Positions 36,232 to 45,199 of a DNA stretch of 64,000 nucleotides are shown here, in pieces. A model generated the notes under the pieces. The model searched no databases and was not told the DNA's origin. It saw nothing but the letters and a program-made list of their open reading frames with translations. The DNA is from Longitalea luteola. Lineage in GTDB: Bacteria > Bacteroidota > Bacteroidia > Chitinophagales > Chitinophagaceae. The stretch's first letter is position 1, and each line of letters begins with the position of its first letter. The DNA lies in NCBI RefSeq assembly GCF_017356035.1, contig NZ_JAFIQX010000014.1, positions 112,687 to 176,686 on the forward strand, given 5' to 3'. A program made the position numbers and the translations under genes.

Positions 36232-37194
36232 ATGAAGTTATCACTAGCAATATTACGAGAAGAATTACCCGAATTTGAACGGCAGTTTCATGATGCTGTA
36301 AAGAGCCAGGTCCCGCTCCTGAACAGGATTATGCGGTTTCTGGTAAACCGTAAAGGCAAGCAGCTGCGGCCTATGTTTGTACTGCTTTCAGCCAAGCTGT
36401 GCGGGCCCGTTAACGATACCACTTACCGGGCAGCCTCACTGGTAGAACTACTACATTCAGCTACCCTTGTACATGACGATGTAGTAGATGAATCACTTGA
36501 ACGTAGGGGATTTTTCTCTACATATGCGCTGTGGAAAAGCAAGGTATCCGTTTTGGTCGGTGACTACCTCCTGGCCAAAGGCATGCTGCTTTCACTTGAC
36601 CATGACGATTACCGTATACTCAAGCTGTTATCTAACGCTATCAGGCAAATGAGCGAAGGCGAACTGCTGCAGATGGAAAAAGCCCGCTCCCTCAACTTTG
36701 AAGAAGACACCTACTTCGAGATCATAAAAGGTAAAACCGCTTCCCTGCTGGCATCAGCCTGCGCTTCCGGCGCGTGGTCAACCACCCAGGACGAGGCCAT
36801 CACCGAAAAAATGCGCGTGTTTGGAGAAAAAGTAGGCATGGCCTTTCAAATAAAGGACGACCTCTTCGATTACGGCAATGAAGCCATTGGAAAACCCACC
36901 GGCAACGATATACGGGAGAAAAAACTGACCTTACCTTTAATATATACGCTACAAAACACCGACGCCGCCACCCGCCGGAAACTGATATATATCATAAAAA
37001 ATCAGAATAAAGACCCCGAAAAAGTTCAGGAAGTAATAAATGTGGTGAAACAAACGGGAGGTATCAGCTATACTGAGAAAAAAATGTTTAGCTTCAGGGA
37101 TGAAGCCCTGGCCATTTTACATGAATTTGAAAATATAGAAATACGTAACGGACTCGAAGAACTGGTACGGTACACAACTGATAGAAAATACTAA
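36232..37194 (+). CDS. Polyprenyl (octaprenyl-type) diphosphate synthase
   Basis: A 320-residue all-helical trans-prenyltransferase that lengthens isoprenoid chains for menaquinone. The first Asp-rich motif is DDVVDES in LVHDDVVDESLERRG (near 82). The second is FQIKDDLFDYGNE near 206-218. KGKQLRPMFVLLSAKL and GKTASLLASACASGAW are also conserved. There is no membrane segment. The start ATG 36232 gives full length; the gene reads opposite to the OmpA gene and is followed by a heptamer-rich gap and recJ. Confidence 0.93.
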   Translation: MKLSLAILREELPEFERQFHDAVKSQVPLLNRIMRFLVNRKGKQLRPMFVLLSAKLCGPVNDTTYRAASLVELLHSATLVHDDVVDESLERRGFFSTYALWKSKVSVLVGDYLLAKGMLLSLDHDDYRILKLLSNAIRQMSEGELLQMEKARSLNFEEDTYFEIIKGKTASLLASACASGAWSTTQDEAITEKMRVFGEKVGMAFQIKDDLFDYGNEAIGKPTGNDIREKKLTLPLIYTLQNTDAATRRKLIYIIKNQNKDPEKVQEVINVVKQTGGISYTEKKMFSFRDEALAILHEFENIEIRNGLEELVRYTTDRKY

Positions 37195-37205
37195 TGCAAA
37201 ATCAC

Positions 37206-37345
37206 AAGAACCAAGTACCAAGATCCAAAAAATTCCAATTACCAAATTCCAGGGAACGAACAATAAGCATTAGCAATCGCATAAGCCTGGATTTGAGATT
37301 TTGTATTTATTATTTGGATCTTGTGATTTGAGATTTGAGTTTTTA
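37206..37345. repeat. Two heptamer arrays between the prenyl synthase gene and recJ
   Basis: First run 37206-37250: AAGAACC, AAGTACC, AAGATCC, a 10-base slip, AATTACC, AAATTCC. Second run 37290-37345: eight units GATTTGA, GATTTTG, TATTTAT, TATTTGG, ATCTTGT, GATTTGA, GATTTGA, GTTTTTA. It stops eight bases before the recJ start codon. Confidence 0.78.
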
Positions 37346-37353
37346 TTCAAGTT

Positions 37354-39096
37354 ATGCTACAAAAGAGATGGAACATACTAACCGCAGAAGAAGAGAAAGT
37401 GCAGCAATTGTATGCCGGCCTTAAAATTCATCCTGTTCTTTGTAAGATCCTTACCCAACGATATATCGACAGTTACGATAAAGCAAAACAGTTCTTCCGC
37501 CCCCAACTTACCGATCTTCATGATCCCTGGCTCATGAAGGATATGCATAAAGCCGTAACCCGCATTTTATCGGCTTTTGACCGGCAGGAAAAAATACTCG
37601 TTTTTGGCGATTATGACGTAGATGGCACCACCGCTGTCTCCTGCATGTTACGTTTTCTGCAAAAAGTATATGATCCGCAAAAGGTCGACTTCTACATCCC
37701 CCACCGCTACCGCGAAGGGTACGGCGTATCAAAAAAAGGGATCGATTTTGCTATCGAGAACGGCTTTACTCTTGTTATTTCCCTCGACTGTGGAATTAAG
37801 TCGGTCGAGCTGATCCAATACGCCCGCAATAACGGCATCGACTTCATCGTGTGCGACCATCACATGCCCGATGATGTACTGCCTCCCGCCGTTGCCATCC
37901 TGAATCCAAAACAAAAGGATTGTGGCTATCCCTTTAAAGAATTGTGCGGCTGTGGCGTTGGGTTTAAACTGATCTCGGCCGTGTCATCCAGTATGAAACT
38001 CGATGAGTCGGCGCCCTTTGAGTACCTCGACCTGGTGGCCACCGCCATTGCTGCCGATATTGTTCCCATGACGGGTGAGAACCGGGTTCTGGCATTCTAT
38101 GGGTTGAAAAAAGCCAACGAAAATCCCAACTACGGCATCCTGGCACTAAAGCAACTCAGCGGTATTCAAAAAGAATTGCATATCAATAGCCTGGTATTCA
38201 TGATCGCGCCCCGGGTAAATGCAGCCGGGCGCATGGATGATGCCCGCAAAGCCGTGCAGATGTTCATTGCCAACACGCCGCAGGAAGCGCTGCAGTTTGC
38301 AGAAATGTTGCATTCAGACAATACCGACCGCAAGGAAGCAGACAAGAACATAACGGAAGAAGCCCTCGCGATCATTGAAAACAACGATCTGCTCAGAAGT
38401 CGTAAATCAACCGTGATATTTCAATCACACTGGCATAAGGGGGTGGTAGGTATTGTGGCCTCCCGTCTTATTGATTATTACTACCGCCCTACTATTGTAC
38501 TAACCCAATCCGGCGAATATGTGGCTGGTTCAGCCCGCAGTGTGGCCGGTTTTAATGTATATGAAGCCATTCACCAGTGTAAGGACCTGCTGTTGGGTTA
38601 TGGAGGTCATTTTTATGCCGCGGGTATGACCCTGGCACTCGATAAGGTAGAAGCATTCCAGGCGCGGTTCGAAGAAGTGGTGGCAGCCACCATTACACCA
38701 GAACTGCTAACCCCCGAGATCATCATCGACGCAGAAGTGGAGTTCAAAGACCTGCGGCAGTCATTTTATAATATCATTCACCAGATGGAACCATTTGGAC
38801 CGGAAAATATGCGACCTTTGTTCGTTGTACGTCGTGTTACCGATTCAGGCTATTCACGCATAGTAAAAGAACAGCATATAAAGTTCTCGCTCCGGCAGGA
38901 TAATATTTTATTTAATGGTATCGGCTTTGGTATGGCGAAGAAGTTTCATTTGCTGGAATCGAAAAAACCGGTAGATGTTGTGTTTACCCTGGATGAAAAT
39001 GAATGGAACAATGAAAAGCACTTACAGCTGAGGGTTATAGATTTCCGGTTGGCAGAAGAAGCAACGACCTTGCAAAAACACGCAGCCGTATCATGA
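37354..39096 (+). CDS. recJ: Single-stranded-DNA-specific exonuclease RecJ
   Basis: RecJ digests single-stranded DNA 5' to 3' in recombination and mismatch repair. The 580-residue product is full length. It has the DHH domain (VFGDYDVDGTTAVSCMLRFL near 78-97, SLDCGIK near 145, VCDHHMPDD near 168) and the DHHA1 domain with YGGHFYAAGMTL near 422-433. The OB-fold C-terminal part follows (VRRVTDSGYSRIVKEQHIKFSL). The start at ATG 37354 (MLQKRWNIL) fits the family. Confidence 0.96.
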   Translation: MLQKRWNILTAEEEKVQQLYAGLKIHPVLCKILTQRYIDSYDKAKQFFRPQLTDLHDPWLMKDMHKAVTRILSAFDRQEKILVFGDYDVDGTTAVSCMLRFLQKVYDPQKVDFYIPHRYREGYGVSKKGIDFAIENGFTLVISLDCGIKSVELIQYARNNGIDFIVCDHHMPDDVLPPAVAILNPKQKDCGYPFKELCGCGVGFKLISAVSSSMKLDESAPFEYLDLVATAIAADIVPMTGENRVLAFYGLKKANENPNYGILALKQLSGIQKELHINSLVFMIAPRVNAAGRMDDARKAVQMFIANTPQEALQFAEMLHSDNTDRKEADKNITEEALAIIENNDLLRSRKSTVIFQSHWHKGVVGIVASRLIDYYYRPTIVLTQSGEYVAGSARSVAGFNVYEAIHQCKDLLLGYGGHFYAAGMTLALDKVEAFQARFEEVVAATITPELLTPEIIIDAEVEFKDLRQSFYNIIHQMEPFGPENMRPLFVVRRVTDSGYSRIVKEQHIKFSLRQDNILFNGIGFGMAKKFHLLESKKPVDVVFTLDENEWNNEKHLQLRVIDFRLAEEATTLQKHAAVS

Positions 39097-39340
39097 AAAG
39101 CTGAAGATGATGAGTTGCTTAAATGATTATGAACATTCGTTTGGATTTGTTATTAACTGCTGTATTTCAACGAGGCAATTATAAGTTCCCGCTTTAACAA
39201 TCCATCCCCGGAAAAGGTTTGCCGTTTAAAATTTTATGGTACAATAATATTTTCGGTGCTAAGAGTTTGCCATTATTATAATATTTTTACTATCCACCCT
39301 GCTTAGGGTTGATGTTCATCTGCTACCAAGTTGTGATTGT

Positions 39341-40225
39341 ATGAAAAATAACCAGGCACTGATTCCAGTATATGATATGGCAGCCTGCATACCAGGCACC
39401 AATTTCATAATTAAAAAAACCGAAGGTAACTCTGTACCATCCTATATGGCTATTCCGCATCGCCATACTGATTACAAGATCAGTTTTCTGCAGGAAGGCG
39501 AAGTAACACATTACACTGACTTTGAAAAATATACGATCAAGGCGCCCGCTTTGTTAATGCTGGCGCCCGATCAGGTGCATCAGCAAACAGGCAACTCCTT
39601 TTATAAGATGATGCACATTTCGTTCAATAAAGAGTTCCTGCTCACTGAAACCCAGGGTGTGCTTGCCTGTTGGGAATGTATGTTCAGCCAGGTGGTATTA
39701 CCGGTAATGAATCAGGAGCAGGTGCGCGAATTATCAGTATATCTCGAGCTGATGTACCAGGAGTTCAAGGATAACAAACCGCAAAAAGGGCTTATCCTGA
39801 AGAACCTGCTGAATGCATTTATTATATGCGCAGGCCGGCTCGTGAACTGTAAGAACGAAGTAGAGAGCAGTGTAGTAACCATGGACTACTCACAAAACCG
39901 CATTGTACGTCAATTCAAAACGCTCATCGATGAAAATTTCGTAAACTCCACACAGGTAACGCAGTATGCAGATATGCTTTATGTTACCCCCGGCCATTTG
40001 AACGACCTCATAAAAACTGTTACCGGCAAAACAGCTAAACAAATTATCGACGAAAGAAGGATTTTGGAGGCCAAACGGTTATTATTCTGGGGTGAACACT
40101 CGGTAAAAGAAATTGCGGGCCGCCTGAACTTTGAAGACGATGCTTATTTCAACCGGTTCTTCAAAAAACATACAGGTAATACACCTGCCTTATTCCAGAG
40201 ACAAATCCGGGAAAAGTACAATTAA
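39341..40225 (+). CDS. AraC-family transcriptional regulator
   Basis: A 294-residue regulator. The N-terminal half (about 20-170) is a cupin-like sensing domain (PHRHTDYKISFLQEGEVTHYTDFEKYTI, then LAPDQVHQQTGN). The C-terminal 100 residues hold two helix-turn-helix motifs (STQVTQYADMLYVTPGHLNDLIKTV and SVKEIAGRLNFEDDAYFNRFFKKHTG). It lies just upstream of the RND efflux operon in the same direction and is a likely regulator of it; the inducer is unknown. The 244-base gap before it holds no recognised gene. Confidence 0.92.
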   Translation: MKNNQALIPVYDMAACIPGTNFIIKKTEGNSVPSYMAIPHRHTDYKISFLQEGEVTHYTDFEKYTIKAPALLMLAPDQVHQQTGNSFYKMMHISFNKEFLLTETQGVLACWECMFSQVVLPVMNQEQVRELSVYLELMYQEFKDNKPQKGLILKNLLNAFIICAGRLVNCKNEVESSVVTMDYSQNRIVRQFKTLIDENFVNSTQVTQYADMLYVTPGHLNDLIKTVTGKTAKQIIDERRILEAKRLLFWGEHSVKEIAGRLNFEDDAYFNRFFKKHTGNTPALFQRQIREKYN

Positions 40226-40277
40226 TCCCCCAATAAGGTAAACTACTATCGCCGCAATGGTTATTACTTTTACATAA

Positions 40278-40454
40278 TCATTTTTAACGGCAGGTAACAT
40301 ATCGAAAGTTGAGCATTATCGACAGCATGGCAGCGGCGACCTGTTGAATGGAAGCTATTTTTCTGAACCTACGAATGATAATGTTGGCCTGGCAGCACCA
40401 ACACCCGTCTTTGGCGGACTAACCAAAGTTACAACAATGACACAACATTTTTAA
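40278..40454 (+). pseudogene. Possible gene remnant, 58 codons without start
   Basis: In the 40226-40619 gap a frame open from 40278 to TAA 40454 reads GNISKVEHYRQHGSGDLL and NGSYFSEPTNDNVGLAAP in a protein-like style, but with no start codon before the middle. No family is recognised. It could be the tail of a degraded gene. Nothing else is supported in the gap. Confidence 0.25.
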
Positions 40455-40619
40455 CACCTCACCTCCGGACACCTGAACTTTTCCGTGCCCACGCCAGCTG
40501 AAGCGGTATAACCCAACACATGTGAACCTGTGTTGAAAACGGTTCGCTACATACCGGAACTTCAATGTAGTACGTATTGCTTGTCCACAACGATTTATTG
40601 TATGTTTTTTAAACTATGT

Positions 40620-41801
40620 ATGATGAAACCTTTATATAACGTAGAAATCAGTTCCAATTGGATTAAGCTGTTTACAGCACTTGGTTTGGCCACAGCATTA
40701 TATAGCTGTGCTAACAGTTCGGCCACCCCTGGAATGCACCAGCAGGGCGCACCGGCATTACCTGTACTGGCTGTTGCAACCACCTCAGGCGCTACTTTCC
40801 GCGAATATCCTGCTTCGCTGGAAGGAAAAGTGAATGTAGAGATCAGGCCTCAGGTAGAAGGCTACCTGGAAAAGATATATCCTGATGAAGGCGCTTTTGT
40901 AAGAGCCGGCCAACCGCTTTTCAAGATCGATGCACGTGTTTATAATGAAGCGTTGAACAATGCAAAATCAACCCTGCTCGCTGCCCAGGCCAATGTATCG
41001 AAGGCACAGGTAGAAGTAGACCGTCTGACGCCGCTTGTACAAAACAACGTCATCTCCGAAGTTCAGCTGAAAACCGCCAAAGCCAATTACGACGCAGCTG
41101 TTGCTGCCGTAGAACAGGCAAAAGCGGCGGTGGCCAATGCGCAGATCAATATCGGTTATACAATAGTGAAAGCACCGGCCAATGGTTACATTGGAAGGAT
41201 CCCCTATAAGACGGGAAGCCTGGTTGGTAAAAATGATGCGCTCACGGTTCTTTCAGATATCAGTGAAATGTATGCTTACTTTTCATTGAGCGAACAGGAC
41301 TTTATCACTTTCAAAAATCAATTTGCCGGAAACAGCATTGAAGAGAAAGTGAAAAAAGTACCGCCGGTTGAACTGGCGCTGGCCGATAATAGTATTTATC
41401 CGGTTAAAGGAAGGATCAGCACCGTAGAAGGTCAATTTGATAGAACAACCGGAGCCATCAGCTTCCGCGCCACTTTCCCTAACCCGGGCGGCATCCTCCG
41501 CACCGGCAATACCGGAAAGGTTCGCATTCCGCAATTGTATAACAATGCGGTGGTTGTACCCATTGAAGCCACCTTCGAAGTGCAGGACAAAGTGTTTGTA
41601 TTTGCCGTTGGCGATAGCAACAAAGTTGCCAGCAAGCCAATCACGGTTTCAGGCAAAACAACCAACTACTACTTTGTTAAGGATGGATTGCAAGCCGGTG
41701 AAAAGATCGTCTTTACGGGCGTTGGCAACCTGCAGGATGGTGCAGCCATAGTGCCGCAGCCAATGTCGACCGACAGTTTGCTGAAAGCGAAACCATTATA
41801 A
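40620..41801 (+). CDS. RND efflux periplasmic adaptor (HlyD/AcrA type)
   Basis: The membrane-fusion subunit of a tripartite efflux pump. Start chosen at ATG 40620 (MMKPLYN), because the following LGLATALYSC forms a lipobox; the frame upstream to 40530 adds only non-conserved residues. The mature protein has the barrel-sandwich (lipoyl) half-motifs VEIRPQVEGYLEKIYPDEGAFVRAGQPLFKID and YTIVKAPANGYIGRIPYKTGSLV, separated by an alpha-hairpin (NNAKSTLLAAQANVSKAQVEV and later). A beta-barrel domain with GAISFRATFPNPGG follows. It is followed by the pump and outer-membrane channel genes. Confidence 0.93.
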   Translation: MMKPLYNVEISSNWIKLFTALGLATALYSCANSSATPGMHQQGAPALPVLAVATTSGATFREYPASLEGKVNVEIRPQVEGYLEKIYPDEGAFVRAGQPLFKIDARVYNEALNNAKSTLLAAQANVSKAQVEVDRLTPLVQNNVISEVQLKTAKANYDAAVAAVEQAKAAVANAQINIGYTIVKAPANGYIGRIPYKTGSLVGKNDALTVLSDISEMYAYFSLSEQDFITFKNQFAGNSIEEKVKKVPPVELALADNSIYPVKGRISTVEGQFDRTTGAISFRATFPNPGGILRTGNTGKVRIPQLYNNAVVVPIEATFEVQDKVFVFAVGDSNKVASKPITVSGKTTNYYFVKDGLQAGEKIVFTGVGNLQDGAAIVPQPMSTDSLLKAKPL

Positions 41802-41803
41802 TC

Positions 41804-41944
41804 GAAGTCAGAAGCCGGAAGCCAGCTGTCAGAGTGTAACCGCTCTGGCTATAGGAGGCTTTTTGTCTACTATAAATTCAACTTCCGGTTTTCCGGCTTC
41901 GGATCAGACTTTAGACGTCCGACTTCGGACTTCAGACATCAGAC
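41804..41944. repeat. Heptamer arrays between adaptor and pump genes
   Basis: First run 41804-41831: GAAGTCA, GAAGCCG, GAAGCCA, GCTGTCA. Second run about 41896-41944: GCTTCGG, ATCAGAC, TTTAGAC, GTCCGAC, TTCGGAC, TTCAGAC, ATCAGAC. It lies inside the efflux operon. Confidence 0.8.
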
Positions 41945-41966
41945 TTCAAATTCAAATTATTCCCTC

Positions 41967-44900
41967 ATGTTAAAAAGATTTATTGAAAGACCGGTCCTAT
42001 CAACGGTTGTTTCTATTATTCTGCTTTTGTTAGGCGGGCTGTCGCTTTACACGCTGCCTGTTACGCTGTTCCCTGACATTGCGCCGCCAAGCGTTCAGGT
42101 AACGGCCCTTTACCCCGGCGCCAATGCCGAGGTAGTGGCACGCTCCGTGGCCACCCCGCTTGAAGAAGCCATCAATGGTGTGGAGAACATGACCTACATG
42201 ACCTCCAACTCCAGTAACGATGGTAGTATGACACTCACCGTATACTTCAAGCAGGGTACCGATCCTGATATCGCCTCTGTGAACGTGCAGAACCGCGTAT
42301 CAAAAGCCATCAGCCAGGTACCTACAGAAGTGGTTCAGGCAGGTATCTCTACCCAGAAAGTACAGAACAGTATCATCATGTTCGTGGCGCTTTCGAGCGA
42401 CAATAAAGACAAATACGATGAGCTGTTCCTGGAAAATTATATCAAGATCAACCTTATTCCGGCCGTACAGCGTGTACCTGGTGTTGGCCAGGCCCTGGTA
42501 TTCGGTACCAAGGATTACTCCATGCGTATCTGGTTAAAGCCCGATCGTTTGATCGCCAACAACCTTTCACCGCAGGATGTACTGAATGCTATCAAAGACC
42601 AGAACCTGGAAGCAGCCCCCGGCCGTTTGGGCCAAAGCAGCAGCGAAGTGTTTGAGTATGTATTGAAATATAAGGGCAAGATGAACCAGGGCGAAGAATA
42701 TGAGAACATGATCATCAAAGCCAATGCCGATGGTTCTATGTTGCGCCTGAAAGATGTGGCCCGAGTTGAGTTTGGCTCTTACACCTACTCTACCAACTCC
42801 AGGATGGACGGTACACCGGTATCGGGTTTCGCCGTGTTCCAGACGGCCGGTTCAAACGCGAACGACATCCTGACCGAAGTGGAAAGACTGCTGAAAGAAT
42901 TTGAGAAAACATTGCCGAAAGGTCTTAAAACAACCGTCATGTACAACTCGAAAGAGTTCCTTGACGCTTCAATAGACCAGGTAACGGAAACCCTGGTGAT
43001 CGCCTTTATTCTGGTGTTCCTGGTGGTGTTCCTGTTCCTGCAGGATTTCCGTTCAACACTCATCCCGGCCATAGCCGTTCCGGTGGCCATTATCGGTACC
43101 TTCTTCTTCATGCAGCTGTTCGGCTTTACCATCAATCTGCTTACCCTGTTTGCCCTTGTGTTGGCAATCGGTGTGGTAGTGGATGACGCCATCGTGGTAG
43201 TGGAAGCGGTGCACTCGAAAATGGAACATACGAATCTGCCGGCCAGGGCGGCCACCGTTCAGTCAATGAGCGAGATCTCGGGCGCCATCATCTCCATTAC
43301 CCTCGTAATGGCCGCGGTGTTCATCCCGGTCGGATTTATGCAGGGGCCTGCGGGTGTATTCTACAGGCAGTTTGCCTTCACCCTCGCCATTGCGATCCTT
43401 ATCTCCGCCGTAAACGCCCTTACGCTGAGCCCGGCATTGTGTGCCTTGTTCCTCAAGAACCCGCACGCCGGCGAAGGAAATGCACATGGTCCCAAGAAAG
43501 GATTTATGGGCCGCTTCTATGCAGGCTTCAACGCAGGCTTCAATGGAATGACCAACAGGTATGTACGCAGCCTGAAGTTCCTGGTAAGAAAAAAATGGAT
43601 CGCTATCACCCTGCTGGTGATCATCACCGTGGGTGCCTTCTACATGGCGAAAAATGCGCCTACCGGCTTTATTCCAACAGAAGACCAGGGCTTCGTATTG
43701 TTTGCAGTGAATACCCCGCCGGGAAGTTCACTGGAAAGAACGCACCAGGCAACTTTGCAAATAGATAGTATCATCAAACAGGATCCGGCCTATAACCACC
43801 TGTATGTGATCGATGGATTGAACTTCATCAGTAATGCCAACGCATCGCCTTATGCAGCGGGCTTTATGCGATTGAAAGATTATGAAGATCGTGGACCGGT
43901 CAAAAACCCGGATGAGATCGCTGCCGGCCTGGTAGGCAAAGTGCAGCAGGTAAAAGGCGCAAATGCCTTCTTCTTCAACTTTCCTACAGTACAAGGTTTC
44001 GGTAACGTGAGTGGTTTTGAGTTTATGTTGCAGGACCGCACCAACGGCCCGCTCGAGAAACTCGGCGGTACCGCCTGGCAGTTCATCGGCGCCCTGATGC
44101 AACGGCCGGAGATCGGATTCGCGTTTACCACTTTTGCAGCCAATAACCCGCAATACACCATTGAAGTGGATTATGCAAAAGCCAAACAATTAGGCGTATC
44201 GATCAGCGAACTGATGTCGACCATGCAGATCTATTATGGCAGTAGCTTTGTTACCGACTTCAACCGGTTTGGTAAATATTACCGCGTTATGGCCCAGGCC
44301 GATGTTGCTTTCCGTAATGACTTCAATTCTTTGGAAGGCATTTATGTAAAGAACAACCAGGGAGAAATGGTTCCGGCCAAAACACTGGTATCGCTTAAAC
44401 GCGTATTTGGCCCTGAAACCGTTACCCGCAACAACCTGTTCAACGCCGTTACCATTAACGGTAGCCCGAAACCTGGTTTCAGTACCGGTGATGCTATTAA
44501 AGCCATCGAAGAGACCGCTGCCAAGGTATTACCAAGAGGTTATGCCTATGAGTGGACCGGCGTAACGCGTGAAGAGATCAAGACCGGTAACCAGCAGGTG
44601 TTCATCTTTCTGTTGAGTGTGTTGTTCGTGTACTTCCTGCTGGCAGCACAATACGAAAGTTACATTCTGCCTCTGGCAGTGATCCTGACCGTACCAACGG
44701 GTATCCTTGGGGTGTTTGCCTTTATTGGTTTCGCCGGAATTGAGAACAATATTTATGTTCAGATCGGTTTGATCATGCTGGTAGGTCTGTTGGCGAAGAA
44801 CGCGATCCTGATCACAGAGTATGCAGTACAGCGCAGAAGAAATGGTATGGGACTGATCGATGCAGCGCTGGAAGCATCGAGGCTCAGGCTTCGTCCGATC

Positions 44901-45125
44901 CTGATGACCTCCTTTGCCTTCATTGTGGGCTTATTGCCACTGGTATTTACCCATGGCGCTTCCGCCCTCGGTAACCACTCCATTGGAGTAAGCGCTATCG
45001 GCGGTATGCTTACCGGTGTAATACTTGGTGTGTTCCTCATCCCGGTACTGTTCGTAATATTCCAGTACCTGCAGGAGAAAGTAACAGGCCGCCCGGGTTT
45101 AAGAGAGATCAAGCTCAGCGAATAA
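41967..45125 (+). CDS. RND efflux pump, inner-membrane (AcrB/HAE1 family)
   Basis: A 1052-residue proton-driven drug exporter. It has the duplicated layout with 12 membrane helices and two large periplasmic loops (first helix STVVSIILLLLGGLSLYTLP). The proton-relay Asp pair is in GVVVDDAIVVVEAV (about residues 406-407), and the partner Lys is in LLAKNAILITEYAV (about residue 944). It carries PGANAEVVARSVATPLE and NNPQYTIEVDYAKAKQLG as in other HAE1 pumps. It is the middle gene of the operon between the adaptor and TolC-like channel. Substrates cannot be read; hydrophobic drugs or bile-like compounds are usual. Confidence 0.96.
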   Translation: MLKRFIERPVLSTVVSIILLLLGGLSLYTLPVTLFPDIAPPSVQVTALYPGANAEVVARSVATPLEEAINGVENMTYMTSNSSNDGSMTLTVYFKQGTDPDIASVNVQNRVSKAISQVPTEVVQAGISTQKVQNSIIMFVALSSDNKDKYDELFLENYIKINLIPAVQRVPGVGQALVFGTKDYSMRIWLKPDRLIANNLSPQDVLNAIKDQNLEAAPGRLGQSSSEVFEYVLKYKGKMNQGEEYENMIIKANADGSMLRLKDVARVEFGSYTYSTNSRMDGTPVSGFAVFQTAGSNANDILTEVERLLKEFEKTLPKGLKTTVMYNSKEFLDASIDQVTETLVIAFILVFLVVFLFLQDFRSTLIPAIAVPVAIIGTFFFMQLFGFTINLLTLFALVLAIGVVVDDAIVVVEAVHSKMEHTNLPARAATVQSMSEISGAIISITLVMAAVFIPVGFMQGPAGVFYRQFAFTLAIAILISAVNALTLSPALCALFLKNPHAGEGNAHGPKKGFMGRFYAGFNAGFNGMTNRYVRSLKFLVRKKWIAITLLVIITVGAFYMAKNAPTGFIPTEDQGFVLFAVNTPPGSSLERTHQATLQIDSIIKQDPAYNHLYVIDGLNFISNANASPYAAGFMRLKDYEDRGPVKNPDEIAAGLVGKVQQVKGANAFFFNFPTVQGFGNVSGFEFMLQDRTNGPLEKLGGTAWQFIGALMQRPEIGFAFTTFAANNPQYTIEVDYAKAKQLGVSISELMSTMQIYYGSSFVTDFNRFGKYYRVMAQADVAFRNDFNSLEGIYVKNNQGEMVPAKTLVSLKRVFGPETVTRNNLFNAVTINGSPKPGFSTGDAIKAIEETAAKVLPRGYAYEWTGVTREEIKTGNQQVFIFLLSVLFVYFLLAAQYESYILPLAVILTVPTGILGVFAFIGFAGIENNIYVQIGLIMLVGLLAKNAILITEYAVQRRRNGMGLIDAALEASRLRLRPILMTSFAFIVGLLPLVFTHGASALGNHSIGVSAIGGMLTGVILGVFLIPVLFVIFQYLQEKVTGRPGLREIKLSE

Positions 45126-45137
45126 TCAATAATCATA

Positions 45138-45168
45138 GTATGCCATCCGCTATCTGCGGATGGCATAC
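45138..45168 (+). promoter_or_regulatory. Perfect 13-bp intercistronic stem-loop
   Basis: GTATGCCATCCGC (45138-45150) and GCGGATGGCATAC (45156-45168) form a perfect stem with loop TATCT between the pump and channel genes. No T-run follows, so it is not an intrinsic terminator; it may stabilise or process the operon mRNA. Confidence 0.85.
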
Positions 45169-45199
45169 CTAACAGTTCGAAAATTTAAATAAGGAGATA

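Noticed and set aside
40530..40619. Extended start of the efflux adaptor
   Set aside because: The first 30 residues spoil the lipoprotein signal; ATG 40620 gives a normal lipobox.
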